The position numbers and the translations under genes are program-made. A stretch of 64,000 nucleotides of DNA from Noviherbaspirillum suwonense (GTDB taxonomy: Bacteria; Pseudomonadota; Gammaproteobacteria; Burkholderiales; Burkholderiaceae_D), in assembly GCF_900182955.1 (NCBI RefSeq), contig NZ_FXUL01000015.1:101127-165126 (forward strand), given 5' to 3'. This document shows, in pieces, positions 1-9,359 of the stretch (position 1 is its first letter; every line of letters starts with the position of its first letter). The notes under the pieces are model-generated. The model worked only from the letters and a program-made list of their open reading frames with translations, ran no database searches and had not been told where the DNA came from.

Positions 1-2
1 CA

Positions 3-1415
3 CGCGGCGGCCGTGGCGGCCGTGACCGGGATGAACGCGAGGCCGGCAAGCCGGAACTGCGCGATGACGCGGTTAAGCCGGCAGGCGTGACCGCTGCCGC
101 TGCGGCGCCGATGGCGGACCAGCCCGCCCGCCCGCCGCGCCCGCCGCGTGAGCCGAGGGAAGCCCGCGAAGGTGCCGAGCCGCGCCGCGAGCGTGCACCG
201 CGCGCACCGCGCGAGGATCGCAAGCCGGCCGCTGCAGCGACAGCCGCCGCCACTGCCACTGCCACTGCCGTCACCGCGGCAAGCGCCAGCCCTGCCGCTG
301 CATCGGCCGTGGTTGAGCCGGTGACGGAAGAAAAAATCGTGGCAGCCACGCCGGTCGTCGATGAAGCCCAGCAAGCCGCAGTGCAGGCGCTCGCAGCCGA
401 AACCGGCGCAGAGCAGGAAGGCCTTGAAAATCCGGTGCTCGAGACCGGCGAAGCCGGCGAGGAAGGCGACGACCAGCCGCGCCGTCGCCGCCGCCGTGGC
501 GGTCGGAACCGCAACCGCCGTGACCGCGAGAATGGCGAGAATGGCGAGAACGGCGAACTCGGCGAAGGCAGCGACGAGGTGCTGGAAGCCGGCGCCGCGA
601 TTGCCGGCGAGGCAGCCGCCATCAGCGACGAGCAGGCGGCAACGACGCCGGCAGCGATGCAGGCAATCGCCACCGACGTGGCGCTCACCTATGCCAGCGT
701 CGAGTCCTCGGTCGGCAGCGTGACGCCGCCGGTCGAACAACCCGCACCGGCGTCCGAAGCAGTGGCGTCCGAGGCAGGTCCGGAAGCAGCGCCGGAGGCG
801 AAGGCCGATGAAGCGATGGCGATCCAGGCCGTCGCGGTCGATACCGAAGCGGCAGCAGTCGCCGACCAGGTCGCCGCGCAGCCCGAGCCGATTGAAGCGG
901 CGCAAGCCGTAGCGACGCCGCGCGATGCCGACATGGCGCAGCATGCGCCGGAAACGGTCGAGCATGCGGCCGTGCAGGACGCGCAGCAGGCCGAACCGGC
1001 GCAGGCAGAGCAGACGCCTGTTTCGTCACAGCAGCCTGCCGCTGCCGAAGCCGCGGCGGTTGCAGAGCCGGCGGAAGCAGAGCCGACGGTTGCAGAGCCG
1101 AAGGCCGAAGCGCCGCTGATCGAAGAGCCAGCAGCAGAACCGGTCGCCGTGGCGCTGGCGCCTGCAGCGCCCGTTGCTGCCGCCCCCGCCGCTGCGCCGC
1201 AGCTGCGGCCGGCCGACAGCGCAATGCCTCTGCAGCAGATCGATGCGATGCTCAACGCGGCCGGGCTGACGCTGGCCAGCACCGATCCGGAAAAGCTGCG
1301 CGCAGCCCAGGAAGCGGCTGCCCGCATCCAGCCTGCGCCGCGCGTTCCGCGCGAACGCAAGCCGCTGCCGCCGGTGTCGGACGAGCCGCTGATCCAGGTG
1401 GAAACCCAGCGCTGA
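3..1415 (+). CDS. rne: Ribonuclease E, C-terminal tail (5' end outside window)
   Basis: The frame is open from the left edge, so this is the end of a longer gene; 470 codons are visible. The visible part has no catalytic domain. It is a low-complexity tail: Gly/Arg-rich start, a Pro/Arg stretch, an arginine cluster near codons 160-175, then a long Ala/Glu/Pro-rich region. The last ~60 residues (from MPLQQIDAML to LIQVETQR) resemble the conserved C-terminal micro-domain of betaproteobacterial RNase E. In that family the disordered tail binds RNA and degradosome partners at the inner membrane. A GTG at 87 could be mistaken for a start, but coding continues upstream of it. The identity is inferred from the tail, its composition and the neighbouring moaA-moeA. 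Confidence 0.8.
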   Translation, partial: RGGRGGRDRDEREAGKPELRDDAVKPAGVTAAAAAPMADQPARPPRPPREPREAREGAEPRRERAPRAPREDRKPAAAATAAATATATAVTAASASPAAASAVVEPVTEEKIVAATPVVDEAQQAAVQALAAETGAEQEGLENPVLETGEAGEEGDDQPRRRRRRGGRNRNRRDRENGENGENGELGEGSDEVLEAGAAIAGEAAAISDEQAATTPAAMQAIATDVALTYASVESSVGSVTPPVEQPAPASEAVASEAGPEAAPEAKADEAMAIQAVAVDTEAAAVADQVAAQPEPIEAAQAVATPRDADMAQHAPETVEHAAVQDAQQAEPAQAEQTPVSSQQPAAAEAAAVAEPAEAEPTVAEPKAEAPLIEEPAAEPVAVALAPAAPVAAAPAAAPQLRPADSAMPLQQIDAMLNAAGLTLASTDPEKLRAAQEAAARIQPAPRVPRERKPLPPVSDEPLIQVETQR

Positions 1416-1430
1416 GTCGAACGACCGGCA

Positions 1431-1472
1431 GCGCCTGCGGCATGCAGCTTTCGGGCGGCATGCCGCAGGCGC
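1431..1472 (+). terminator. Perfect 14-bp inverted repeat after rne
   Basis: The arms 1431-1444 and 1459-1472 are perfect reverse complements around a 14-nt loop. No T-run follows, so it probably protects the 3' end or helps the stronger terminator just downstream. Confidence 0.5.
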
Positions 1473-1504
1473 CCGCAAGCCCTGGACAGGGCAAGTATTC
1501 AAGT

Positions 1505-1527
1505 AAGGGAGCGCAAGCTCCCTTTTT
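1505..1527 (+). terminator. Rho-independent terminator of rne
   Basis: The stem AAGGGAGC (1505-1512) and GCTCCCTT (1517-1524) closes on a GCAA tetraloop and runs into five Ts (1523-1527). It separates rne from chrA. Confidence 0.85.
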
Positions 1528-1551
1528 CACGTAAAAAGATTATCGAAGCCC

Positions 1552-2895
1552 ATGACTGATACCGCTCCGCCCCGGCAGGTTACCTTTGCGCAGGCGCTGG
1601 CCTACTGGCTCAAGCTGGGTTTCATCAGTTTCGGCGGCCCGGCCGGACAGATTGCGATGATGCATGCCGAGCTGGTGGAACGCCGGCGCTGGATCTCCGA
1701 GCAGCGTTTTTTGCATGCGCTGAATTACTGCATGCTGCTGCCCGGCCCGGAAGCCACCCAGCTCGCGGTCTACATCGGCTGGCTGATGCACAGGACCGTG
1801 GGCGGCGTCCTTGCCGGCGCGCTGTTCGTGCTGCCGTCGCTGGGCATCCTGATCCTGCTTTCCTGGATCTATCTCGCCTGGGGCGCGCTGCCGGTGGTGG
1901 CCGCGCTGCTGTACGGCATCAAGCCGGCCGTGGTGGCCATCGTCCTCGCGGCCGCATGGCGGCTCGGCAGCCGCTCGCTCAGGAATGGCTGGCTGATCGC
2001 CATCGCGGTCGCCGCGCTGCTGGCGATCGCCGTGCTGCGGCTGCCGTTCCCGGCCATCGTGCTGGGCGCGGCGCTGGCCGGCGTGATCGGCGGACGGCTG
2101 CTGCCCGACAAGTTCCGGCCGGGCGGCGCGCACGGCGCGGCTGCGCTCGCCAGCTACGGCCCGGCCATCATTGACGACGCGACCCCGACGCCGGCGCATG
2201 CGCGCTTCAGCTGGCGGCGGCTGGCGGCAGCGCTGGGCGTCGGCATCGTGCTCGGCCTGGCGGTATGGATCGCGCTGGCGCTGCTGTACGGTCGCGGCAG
2301 TCCGCTGGCGCAGATGGGCTGGTTCTTCACCAAGGCCGCGATGCTGACCTTCGGCGGCGCGTACGCGGTGCTGCCCTATGTATACCAGGGCGGCGTCGAG
2401 ACCTACCAGTGGCTGAGCGCGACGCAGATGATAGACGGGCTGGCGCTGGGCGAAACCACGCCGGGGCCGCTGATCATGATCGTCGCCTTCGTCGGCTTCG
2501 TCGGCGGCTGGACCAAGATGCTGTTCGGCCCGGACCACCTGCTGCTGGCCGGCGCGACCGCGGCCTGCGTCACCGCCTTCTTCACCTTCCTGCCATCGTT
2601 CATCTTCATCCTCGCCGGCGGGCCGCTGGTGGAATCGACCCGCGGCAATATCCGCCTGACCGCGCCGCTGACGGCCATCTCGGCCGCGGTGGTCGGCGTG
2701 GTGGTCAGCCTGGCGCTGTTCTTTGCCTGGCATGTGTTCCGGCTGGCCGCGCCGCCCGCGCAATGGGACTGGGCCGCGATCGGCATCAGCGCGGTCGCCT
2801 CGCTCGCGCTGCTGCGCTACAAGGCCGGCACGATCAAGCTGATCCTGGCCTGTGCGGCCGCGGGCCTCGTGGTATCGTACCTGCGTCAAGCGTAG
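1552..2895 (+). CDS. chrA: Chromate efflux transporter, ChrA family
   Basis: 447-aa polytopic membrane protein with two homologous CHR halves, the usual long form. The N-terminal half carries [15 protein letters not shown] (about residues 23-37) and [16 protein letters not shown]; the second half repeats the pattern as [13 protein letters not shown] and [19 protein letters not shown]. Roughly ten hydrophobic segments are visible. Family members export chromate from the cytoplasm; some relatives have other anion substrates, so the substrate is inferred. The gene starts 25 bp after the rne terminator and ends 37 bp before moaA. It sits between two housekeeping units, which suggests later insertion at this junction. 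No chrB or other chromate regulator is nearby. Confidence 0.93.
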   Translation: MTDTAPPRQVTFAQALAYWLKLGFISFGGPAGQIAMMHAELVERRRWISEQRFLHALNYCMLLPGPEATQLAVYIGWLMHRTVGGVLAGALFVLPSLGILILLSWIYLAWGALPVVAALLYGIKPAVVAIVLAAAWRLGSRSLRNGWLIAIAVAALLAIAVLRLPFPAIVLGAALAGVIGGRLLPDKFRPGGAHGAAALASYGPAIIDDATPTPAHARFSWRRLAAALGVGIVLGLAVWIALALLYGRGSPLAQMGWFFTKAAMLTFGGAYAVLPYVYQGGVETYQWLSATQMIDGLALGETTPGPLIMIVAFVGFVGGWTKMLFGPDHLLLAGATAACVTAFFTFLPSFIFILAGGPLVESTRGNIRLTAPLTAISAAVVGVVVSLALFFAWHVFRLAAPPAQWDWAAIGISAVASLALLRYKAGTIKLILACAAAGLVVSYLRQA

Positions 2896-2899
2896 GGAA

Positions 2900-2925
2900 T
2901 TGCCTTTTCCACGGTCTGATACACT
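2900..2925 (+). promoter_or_regulatory. Possible moaA promoter, near-leaderless
   Basis: An extended -10 (TGA then TACACT, 2920-2925) lies about 8 bp before the moaA ATG, with a TTGCCT at 2900-2905 that is too close (14-bp spacer) to be a good -35. If used, transcription would begin at or next to the start codon. Weak evidence. Confidence 0.25.
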
Positions 2926-2932
2926 GCCCGCC

Positions 2933-4057
2933 ATGTCCTCCCGAGTCAAAGTCATCCCGGTCGCCGACTACCGCAGCATGCAGTCCGCGCCCGCCATTCC
3001 AGCGATACTGGAAAGCCCCGACGGCCTGCTGGCCGATACCCTCGCACGCCCGCTGCGCGACCTGCGCATCTCGGTCACGGACCGCTGCAATTTCCGCTGC
3101 GTCTACTGCATGCCCAAGGAAGTGTTCGACAAGGACTATGCGTTCCTGCCGCACAGCGCGCTGCTGTCGTTCGAGGAAATCACGCGGGTGGCCAGCCTGT
3201 TCGTCGCGCATGGCGTCGAGAAGATCAGGCTGACCGGCGGCGAACCGCTGCTGCGCAAGAACCTCGAGAACCTGGTCGCGATGCTGCGCGGGCTGAAGAC
3301 GCCGGACGGCCGCGAACTCGACCTGACGCTGACGACCAACGGCTCCATCCTGGCGCGCAAGGCGCAGGCGCTGAAGGACGCGGGCCTCAACCGCGTGACC
3401 GTGTCGCTCGATGCGCTGGACGACGCCACGTTCCGCCGGATGAACGACGTCGACTTCTCGGTGGCAGACGTGCTGCGCGGCATCGACGCGGCGCACCGGG
3501 CCGGGCTGGGACCGGTCAAGGTCAACATGGTGGTCAAGGGCGGCATGAACGACCAGGAAATCGTGCCGATGGCGCGCCACTTCAAGGGAACGCCGACCAT
3601 CCTGCGCTTCATCGAATACATGGATGTCGGCGCCAGCAACGGCTGGAAGATGGACGAGGTCATTCCTTCCGCGGAAGTCGTGCGGCGCATCTCGGAGGCC
3701 ATGCCGCTGGAAGCCATCGGCGCCAACTATGCCGGCGAGACCGCCGCGCGCTGGCGTTACACGGACGGCGGCGGCGAGATCGGCGTGATTTCCAGCGTGA
3801 CCCAGGCGTTCTGCCACGACTGCACCCGCGCCCGGCTGTCCACCGAGGGCAAGCTCTACACCTGCCTGTTCGCCACCAGCGGCCACGACCTGCGCGCGCT
3901 GCTGCGCGAGGGACGCAGCGACGAAGAGATCTCGACCGCGGTCGCCCATGTCTGGCGCGCCCGCACCGACCGCTACTCCGAACTCCGCACAGGCAACACC
4001 GACGGCCTGCCGCAGGCAACGCGCAAGAAAGTTGAAATGTCCTACATAGGCGGATAG
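2933..4057 (+). CDS. moaA: GTP 3',8-cyclase (molybdenum cofactor biosynthesis protein A)
   Basis: Radical-SAM enzyme that, with MoaC, converts GTP to cyclic pyranopterin monophosphate, the first step of molybdopterin synthesis. In the 374-aa form starting at MSSRVKVIP the radical-SAM cluster cysteines are C52, C56 and C59 (CNFRCVYC). The second 4Fe-4S cluster that holds GTP is C294, C297 and C311. The C-terminal Gly-Gly needed for activity is present (YIGG). An in-frame ATG at 2852 would overlap chrA and add an unrelated leader, so 2933 is preferred. moeA follows after 7 bp, apparently in the same transcript; mobA, often between them, is absent. Confidence 0.97.
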   Translation: MSSRVKVIPVADYRSMQSAPAIPAILESPDGLLADTLARPLRDLRISVTDRCNFRCVYCMPKEVFDKDYAFLPHSALLSFEEITRVASLFVAHGVEKIRLTGGEPLLRKNLENLVAMLRGLKTPDGRELDLTLTTNGSILARKAQALKDAGLNRVTVSLDALDDATFRRMNDVDFSVADVLRGIDAAHRAGLGPVKVNMVVKGGMNDQEIVPMARHFKGTPTILRFIEYMDVGASNGWKMDEVIPSAEVVRRISEAMPLEAIGANYAGETAARWRYTDGGGEIGVISSVTQAFCHDCTRARLSTEGKLYTCLFATSGHDLRALLREGRSDEEISTAVAHVWRARTDRYSELRTGNTDGLPQATRKKVEMSYIGG

Positions 4058-4064
4058 CTCACCA

Positions 4065-5351
4065 ATGAACCACCCTACCCTCAGCGAGGTCGTCAGCTGC
4101 CTGTCCGGCTACGACCCGGACGCGCTTCCGGTCGAGCAGGCCCAGCAGATCATCCGCACCTACGTCGCGCCGCTGCATGCGGTCGAGAAAGTCGCGATCC
4201 GCAGCGCGCTGGGCCGCGTTCTGGCAAGCGACATCGTGTCCACCATCAATGTGCCCGCGCATGACAATTCGGCGATGGACGGCTATGCCTTCATCGGCGC
4301 CGCGCTGAAAGCCGATGAGCCGACCGCCCTGCGCGTCGTCGGCACGTCCTACGCCGGCCGCGCCTACGACGGCCCGGTGGCGGCCGACGAGTGCGTGCGC
4401 ATCATGACCGGCGCGGTAATGCCGGCCGGCTGCGACACCGTGGTGCCGCAGGAATTCACCAGCCAGGCGGACACGCATGGCGTGATGCTGCCGCCGGGCG
4501 TGGTGCGCACCGGCGACAACCGCCGGCTGGCCGGCGAGGACCTGGCTGCCGGCCAGCCGGCGCTGGCGAAAGGCAAGATACTGCGCCCCGCCGACCTCGG
4601 CCTGCTGGCCTCCTTGGGCGTGGCCGAAGTGCCGGTGCAGCGCCGGCTGCGCGTGGCCTTCTTTTCCACCGGCGACGAGCTGCGCTCGATCGGCGAGCCG
4701 CTGGACGAAGGCTGCGTCTACGACAGCAACCGCTACACGCTCTACGGCATGCTGACGCGGCTGGGCTGCGACATCATCGACATGGGCGTGGTGAAGGACG
4801 ATCCCGCCGCGCTGGAAGCGGCTTTCCGGTCCGCCTGCGAGAATGCCGACGCGATCATCACCTCGGGCGGCGTGTCGGTCGGCGCCGCCGACTACACCAA
4901 GCAGATGATGGCCCAGCTGGGCGATGTGACCTTCTGGAAAATCGGCATGCGGCCCGGCCGCCCGATGGCCTTCGGCAAGATCGCGTCGGCCGGGCACAGC
5001 GCCTACCTGTTCGGCCTGCCCGGCAACCCGGTCGCGGTGATGGTGACGTTCTACTTCTTCGCGCGCGAGGCGCTGCTGCACATGATGGGCGCGCAGGTGC
5101 CGCCGCTGCCGCTGCTGCCGGCCCGCTCGGAAGCGCCGATCCGCAAGAAGCCGGGACGCACCGAATACCAGCGCGGCATCCTGTCGGTCGCGGCCGACGG
5201 CAGCCGGCAGGTGCGCATCACCGGCGCGCAGGGGTCGGGCATCCTGCGCTCGATGTCCGAGGCCAACTGCATGGTCGTGCTAGGCCATGACCAGGGCAAC
5301 GTGCAGGCCGGCGACCTGGTCGACGTGCTGGTGTTCGAAGGGCTGGTGTAG
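4065..5351 (+). CDS. moeA: Molybdopterin molybdenumtransferase
   Basis: 428 aa. Inserts molybdate into adenylylated molybdopterin in the cytosol, the last step to active Mo cofactor. The N-terminal domain has the family motif PAHDNSAMDGYA (about residues 64-75). The MoCF-binding domain shows FSTGDEL and the SGGVSVGAADY motif, and GLPGNPVAVMV follows. Length is normal for MoeA. It is the second gene after moaA with a 7-bp gap, so the pair is very likely co-transcribed. The convergent CoA-transferase gene ends 42 bp downstream. Confidence 0.97.
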   Translation: MNHPTLSEVVSCLSGYDPDALPVEQAQQIIRTYVAPLHAVEKVAIRSALGRVLASDIVSTINVPAHDNSAMDGYAFIGAALKADEPTALRVVGTSYAGRAYDGPVAADECVRIMTGAVMPAGCDTVVPQEFTSQADTHGVMLPPGVVRTGDNRRLAGEDLAAGQPALAKGKILRPADLGLLASLGVAEVPVQRRLRVAFFSTGDELRSIGEPLDEGCVYDSNRYTLYGMLTRLGCDIIDMGVVKDDPAALEAAFRSACENADAIITSGGVSVGAADYTKQMMAQLGDVTFWKIGMRPGRPMAFGKIASAGHSAYLFGLPGNPVAVMVTFYFFAREALLHMMGAQVPPLPLLPARSEAPIRKKPGRTEYQRGILSVAADGSRQVRITGAQGSGILRSMSEANCMVVLGHDQGNVQAGDLVDVLVFEGLV

Positions 5352-5393
5352 GCCGCTGGCCTGCCAGGCGGACCATCCGCCCGTCCCGCTCGC

Positions 5394-7403
5394 CTACGCC
5401 TGCGGCTTCATCAGCTGTGACAGCGCTTCCTCCGGCGTCGCATACAGCGCCGGCTCCGCGTCGTGCGCGCGCAGCGCCCTGCCGAAATAGCTGCGCATGA
5501 AGGTGCTGGTGGTATAGCGCGTGACCCGGCTGTAGAAACGCTCGGTCAGGTCGCGCACCATCGCGATGTAGTCATCCATCAGTTCCGGCGCGATCGAGAA
5601 ATTGTCATAGTTGACGATGGCCGGCACCTTGCGCTGCAGCGGCGCCAGGTGCTGGGCGACGCTCATGTGGATCTCGTCGATCTCGGCCATGGTCCTGACT
5701 TCCAGCCCTTCGAAATTGATGAAGAAGATATTGCGTTCGGCGTCGAAGCGCAGCCGTTGCGGCAGCGGCAGGAACAGGATGTCGTCGCGCAGGCCCATCG
5801 CGCCGGGCCGGAAGATGCGTTCATCCATCAGCTTCAGCTGCGGGCTGATGGCGGGCCGGAAGCGCATCTGCCCGATGACGTCGCGTTCGAGGTCGATGCC
5901 GGGCGCGACCTCGATCACTTCCAGCCCCGCGGCCGAGAGCTGCAGCACGCAGCGCTCGGTGATGTACAGCGCCACCTGCCCGCGCTGCGCCGCATGGACG
6001 CCGCTGTAGGTCCGGTGCTCGACTTCCTCGACGAACTTGCACGCGCTGCCTTCCCTGGCGATGCGCATTGCGCCTTCCCGGATCTCCACCTGCAGGTCGC
6101 CGGCGGTGAAGGTGCCGACGAACACCACCTTCTTTGCATTCTGGCTGATGTTGATGAAGCCGCCCGCGCCCGCCAGCCGCGTGCCGAACTTGCTGACATT
6201 GAGGTTGCCGTGGCGGTCCGCCTGCGCCAGCCCGAGGAAGGCCACGTCGAGGCCGCCGCCGTCGTAGAAGTCGAACTGCGACGGCTGGTCGATGATGGCG
6301 TCCGGGTTGCTGGCCGCGCCGAAGTTCAGGCCGCCGGCCGGGATGCCGCCGATCACGCCCGGCTCCGCGGTCAGCGTGACGAGGTCGAGTATCTTTTCCT
6401 CGGCTGCCACGCTGGCCACGCCTTCCGGCATGCCGATGCCGAGGTTGACGACGCTGTTGGGCTTCAGCTCCATCACCGCGCGGCGGGCGATGATCTTGCG
6501 CTCGTTGAAGGCCATCGGCTGCAATGACGACACCGGCACCCTGATCTCGCCGGAGAACGCCGGGCTGTAGGCCTCGGCGAAGGTCTGCATGTGATATTCC
6601 GGACGCTCGGCCACCACCACGCAGTCGACCAGCACGCCGGGTATCTTGACCTGGCGCGGATTGAGCGTCCCGGTGTCGGCGATGCGCTCGACCTGCACGA
6701 TGACGATGCCGCCCGAATTGTGCGCGGCCATCGCGATGGCCAGTGCTTCCAGCGTCAGCGCCTCGCGCTCCATCGTCACGTTGCCGTTGGCGTCCGCGGT
6801 GGTGCCGCGGATGATGCCGACGTTGATCGGCATCGCCTTGTAGAACAGGTATTCGCGGCCCCCCACCGTCATCAGCTCGACCAGGTCTTCGGTGGTGCGC
6901 TCGTTGACCTTGCCGCCGCCGTGCCGCGGGTCGACGAAGGTGCCGAGGCCGACATGGGACAGCACGCCGGGCTTGCCGGCGGCGATATCGCGGAACAGAT
7001 GGCTGATGATGCCCTGCGGCAGGTTGTACGCCTCGACCCGGTTTTCCATCGCCAGCCGCTGCAGCCGGGGCACCAGTCCCCAGTGCCCGCCGATCACGCG
7101 TTTCACCAGGCCCTCGTGGCCCAGGTGGTTGAGGCCGCGGTCGCGGCCGTCGCCCTGGCCGGCCGCGTAGATCAGCGTCAGGTCGCGCGGCCGGCCCGCG
7201 CCGTTCTCAAGGAAGCGCTGCTCCAGCGCCACCGCGATGTTTTCCGCGAAGCCGATGCCGACGAAACCGCCGGTCGCCACCGTGTCGCCGTCATGGATCA
7301 GCCGGACCGCCTCGGCGGCCGACACGATCTTGTTCCGGTGCGAGCGGCGCGCGCCGGCCGCGGTCTGGTCCAGGCTTGCTGCCTGCGGGGGAAACGGTGA
7401 CAT
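5394..7403 (-). CDS. Fused acyl-CoA:acetate/3-ketoacid CoA-transferase (YdiF/propionate CoA-transferase type)
   Basis: 669-aa class I CoA-transferase with alpha-like and beta-like domains in one chain; moves CoA between short-chain acyl-CoAs and free acids. The alpha part carries [19 protein letters not shown] (about 38-56). The beta part begins near residue 300 and has [16 protein letters not shown]. The catalytic glutamate is most likely E347 in the TAEPGVIGG segment, which corresponds to the ESGPIGG segment of YdiF. About 110 residues beyond the usual YdiF-like core follow, giving a chain longer than typical (~530 aa). A GGAGG ribosome site precedes the ATG. The pathway cannot be read from neighbours; propionate or ketoacid metabolism is plausible given the prp cluster elsewhere in the window. 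Confidence 0.85.
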   Translation of the reverse strand: MSPFPPQAASLDQTAAGARRSHRNKIVSAAEAVRLIHDGDTVATGGFVGIGFAENIAVALEQRFLENGAGRPRDLTLIYAAGQGDGRDRGLNHLGHEGLVKRVIGGHWGLVPRLQRLAMENRVEAYNLPQGIISHLFRDIAAGKPGVLSHVGLGTFVDPRHGGGKVNERTTEDLVELMTVGGREYLFYKAMPINVGIIRGTTADANGNVTMEREALTLEALAIAMAAHNSGGIVIVQVERIADTGTLNPRQVKIPGVLVDCVVVAERPEYHMQTFAEAYSPAFSGEIRVPVSSLQPMAFNERKIIARRAVMELKPNSVVNLGIGMPEGVASVAAEEKILDLVTLTAEPGVIGGIPAGGLNFGAASNPDAIIDQPSQFDFYDGGGLDVAFLGLAQADRHGNLNVSKFGTRLAGAGGFINISQNAKKVVFVGTFTAGDLQVEIREGAMRIAREGSACKFVEEVEHRTYSGVHAAQRGQVALYITERCVLQLSAAGLEVIEVAPGIDLERDVIGQMRFRPAISPQLKLMDERIFRPGAMGLRDDILFLPLPQRLRFDAERNIFFINFEGLEVRTMAEIDEIHMSVAQHLAPLQRKVPAIVNYDNFSIAPELMDDYIAMVRDLTERFYSRVTRYTTSTFMRSYFGRALRAHDAEPALYATPEEALSQLMKPQA

Positions 7404-7467
7404 GGCCAGCCTCCACGAAGTTTTGCAAATTATGCATCAAGGCCGGGTGCTGCAACCATTCGTAGAA

Positions 7468-8901
7468 TTACGTGCCGTCGCCGCCCAGCAACTGCTGCGC
7501 CACATCCGCCGGCAGCGCCTCGACCGACTTCAGCTTGCGCGACATCTGCCGGCTGCGGGTCTCGGCCTGCTCGATGTTCTTGGCGGCCCGCTCCAGCGTC
7601 AGCTTGGTCGTCGCCAGCACGTCGCCGAACTTGCCGAACTCGGTCTTGACCGCGCCCAGCACCTGCCAGACCTCGGACGAGCGCTTTTCCAGCGCCAGCG
7701 TGCGGAAGCCCATCTGCAGGCTGTTGAGCAGCGCGCACAGCGTGGACGGGCCGGCAATGGTGATGCGGCAGGTGCGCTGGATCTCGTCGGCCAGGCCCGG
7801 GCGGCGCATCACTTCCGCATACAGGCCCTCGGTCGGCAGGAACAGGATGCCGAAGTCGGTGGTCAGCGGCGGTGAAATGTATTTTTCGCAGATGGTGCGG
7901 GCCTCGCTCTTGAGCACGCGCTCCAGGTCGCGCACGGCCAGCGCGACGCCTTCGGCATCGGCGCGGTCGGCGGCTTCCGCCATGCGCTCGTACTGCTCCT
8001 TCGGGAACTTGGCGTCGATCGGCATCCAGACCGGCGTGCCGCCGTCGATCAGGCCCGGCAGCTTGATCGCGAACTCGACCCGCTCGCCGCTGCCCGGCAC
8101 GGTCTCGACGTTCTTTGCATACTGGTCGGCGGTCAGCATCTGCTCCAGCAGTATACCCAGCTGGACCTCGCCCCAGGTGCCGCGCGACTTCACGTTGGTC
8201 AGCACCCGCTTCAGGTCGCCGACGCCGATGGCCAGCTGCTGCATCTCGCCCAGGCCCTGGTGGACCTTGTCGAGCCGGTCGGACACCAGCTTGAACGATT
8301 CGCCGAGCCGGTGTTCCAGCGTCGCATGCAGCTTCTCGTCCACCGTGCGGCGCATCTCTTCCAGCCGCGCGCCATTGTCGCTCTGCAGGTCGCGGATCTT
8401 CGCCTCCAGCGTCGCGCGGATCTCGCCCATGCGCTGGGCGTTGGACTCGGTCAGCGTCGCCAGCGTCTGGTTCAGCGTGTCGCCGAAGTGGCGCAGCGCA
8501 TTGGCCTGCTCCTCGCGCCCGGACTTGGCCTGCAGCGTGATCGCATGCCGCATCGCCTCGAGCTGCAGCGCATTGGCCTCGCCGGTCTTGGCGAGCTGCT
8601 GGGCGAAGGCGTCGATCTGGCCGTTCTGCAGCGTCGCGACCCCGGTCACCTGCGCGCCGATGCTGCGCTGGAACTCGGCCAGCAGGCCGGCCAGCTCCTG
8701 CCGGGTGCCGCGGGCGCTGGCCTGCACCTCGCCGCGCAGCTCGCGCTCGGTGCGTTCGGTGGTCTTTTCCAGCACCGCGGTGAATTCGTCCGCGTCCGCG
8801 CTGGCGCCGCCCTGGGACGGGCGGCGCATCAGCTGCAGGCACTGGAGGGCGACGATGACGATGCCCAGCGCCAGCAGCACGAAAAATTCGATGGACGACA
8901 T
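7468..8901 (-). CDS. rmuC: DNA recombination protein RmuC
   Basis: 477 aa. One N-terminal membrane segment (residues ~5-23), then a long coiled coil (about 40-230) and the RmuC nuclease-like domain with GDLKRVLTNVKSRGTWGE, PIDAKFP and FLPTEGLYAEV. Family members limit recombination at inverted repeats and influence DNA rearrangement; biochemical activity is not firmly established. Starts 3 bp after the stop of the truncated haemoglobin gene, so the two are probably translated from one message. Confidence 0.95.
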   Translation of the reverse strand: MSSIEFFVLLALGIVIVALQCLQLMRRPSQGGASADADEFTAVLEKTTERTERELRGEVQASARGTRQELAGLLAEFQRSIGAQVTGVATLQNGQIDAFAQQLAKTGEANALQLEAMRHAITLQAKSGREEQANALRHFGDTLNQTLATLTESNAQRMGEIRATLEAKIRDLQSDNGARLEEMRRTVDEKLHATLEHRLGESFKLVSDRLDKVHQGLGEMQQLAIGVGDLKRVLTNVKSRGTWGEVQLGILLEQMLTADQYAKNVETVPGSGERVEFAIKLPGLIDGGTPVWMPIDAKFPKEQYERMAEAADRADAEGVALAVRDLERVLKSEARTICEKYISPPLTTDFGILFLPTEGLYAEVMRRPGLADEIQRTCRITIAGPSTLCALLNSLQMGFRTLALEKRSSEVWQVLGAVKTEFGKFGDVLATTKLTLERAAKNIEQAETRSRQMSRKLKSVEALPADVAQQLLGGDGT

Positions 8902-8904
8902 GGT

Positions 8905-9312
8905 TCAGCCTTCGCGGTTGCGCATCCAGTCCGCGGTCTGGAAAAAGGAATGGATCAGGCGCTCCTGCAGCGCCTCCGGCATGTCGAGTTCATGCATGGC
9001 CAGCGCCATGCAGCGCAGCCACTGGTCGCGTTCATTCGATGCGATGGAAAACGGCAGGTGCCGGGCCCGCAGCCGCGGGTGGCCGAAACGCTCGATGTAA
9101 TGATTGGGGCCGCCGCTCCAGCCGGACAGGAACCAGAACAGCTTGTCGCGCGAGCCGTCGAGCGACGGCGGATGCATCGCGCGCAGCGCCGCGAACTGCG
9201 GCTCCAGGTCCATCAGGTCGTAGAAACGGTCCACCAGTTCGCGCAGCCGCGCTTCGCCGCCGATGATGTCGTACAGCAGCGGCGCGTCTTCTTGGTCTTC
9301 AGCAGGGGTCAT
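8905..9312 (-). CDS. Group II truncated haemoglobin
   Basis: 135-aa 2-on-2 globin. Visible key residues are the B10 tyrosine Y31, the proximal haem-ligating histidine H85 in RLRARHLPFSI, and the G8 tryptophan W98 in ERDQWLRCM, which is diagnostic for group II (trHbO-type). These proteins bind O2 or react with NO and peroxides in the cytosol. The gene lies directly upstream of rmuC; a functional link is not evident. Confidence 0.93.
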   Translation of the reverse strand: MTPAEDQEDAPLLYDIIGGEARLRELVDRFYDLMDLEPQFAALRAMHPPSLDGSRDKLFWFLSGWSGGPNHYIERFGHPRLRARHLPFSIASNERDQWLRCMALAMHELDMPEALQERLIHSFFQTADWMRNREG

Positions 9313-9359
9313 GGGCGGCTATGATAACGCAGCCGTGGCGCCCCTGCCTCCTCCCGTTT

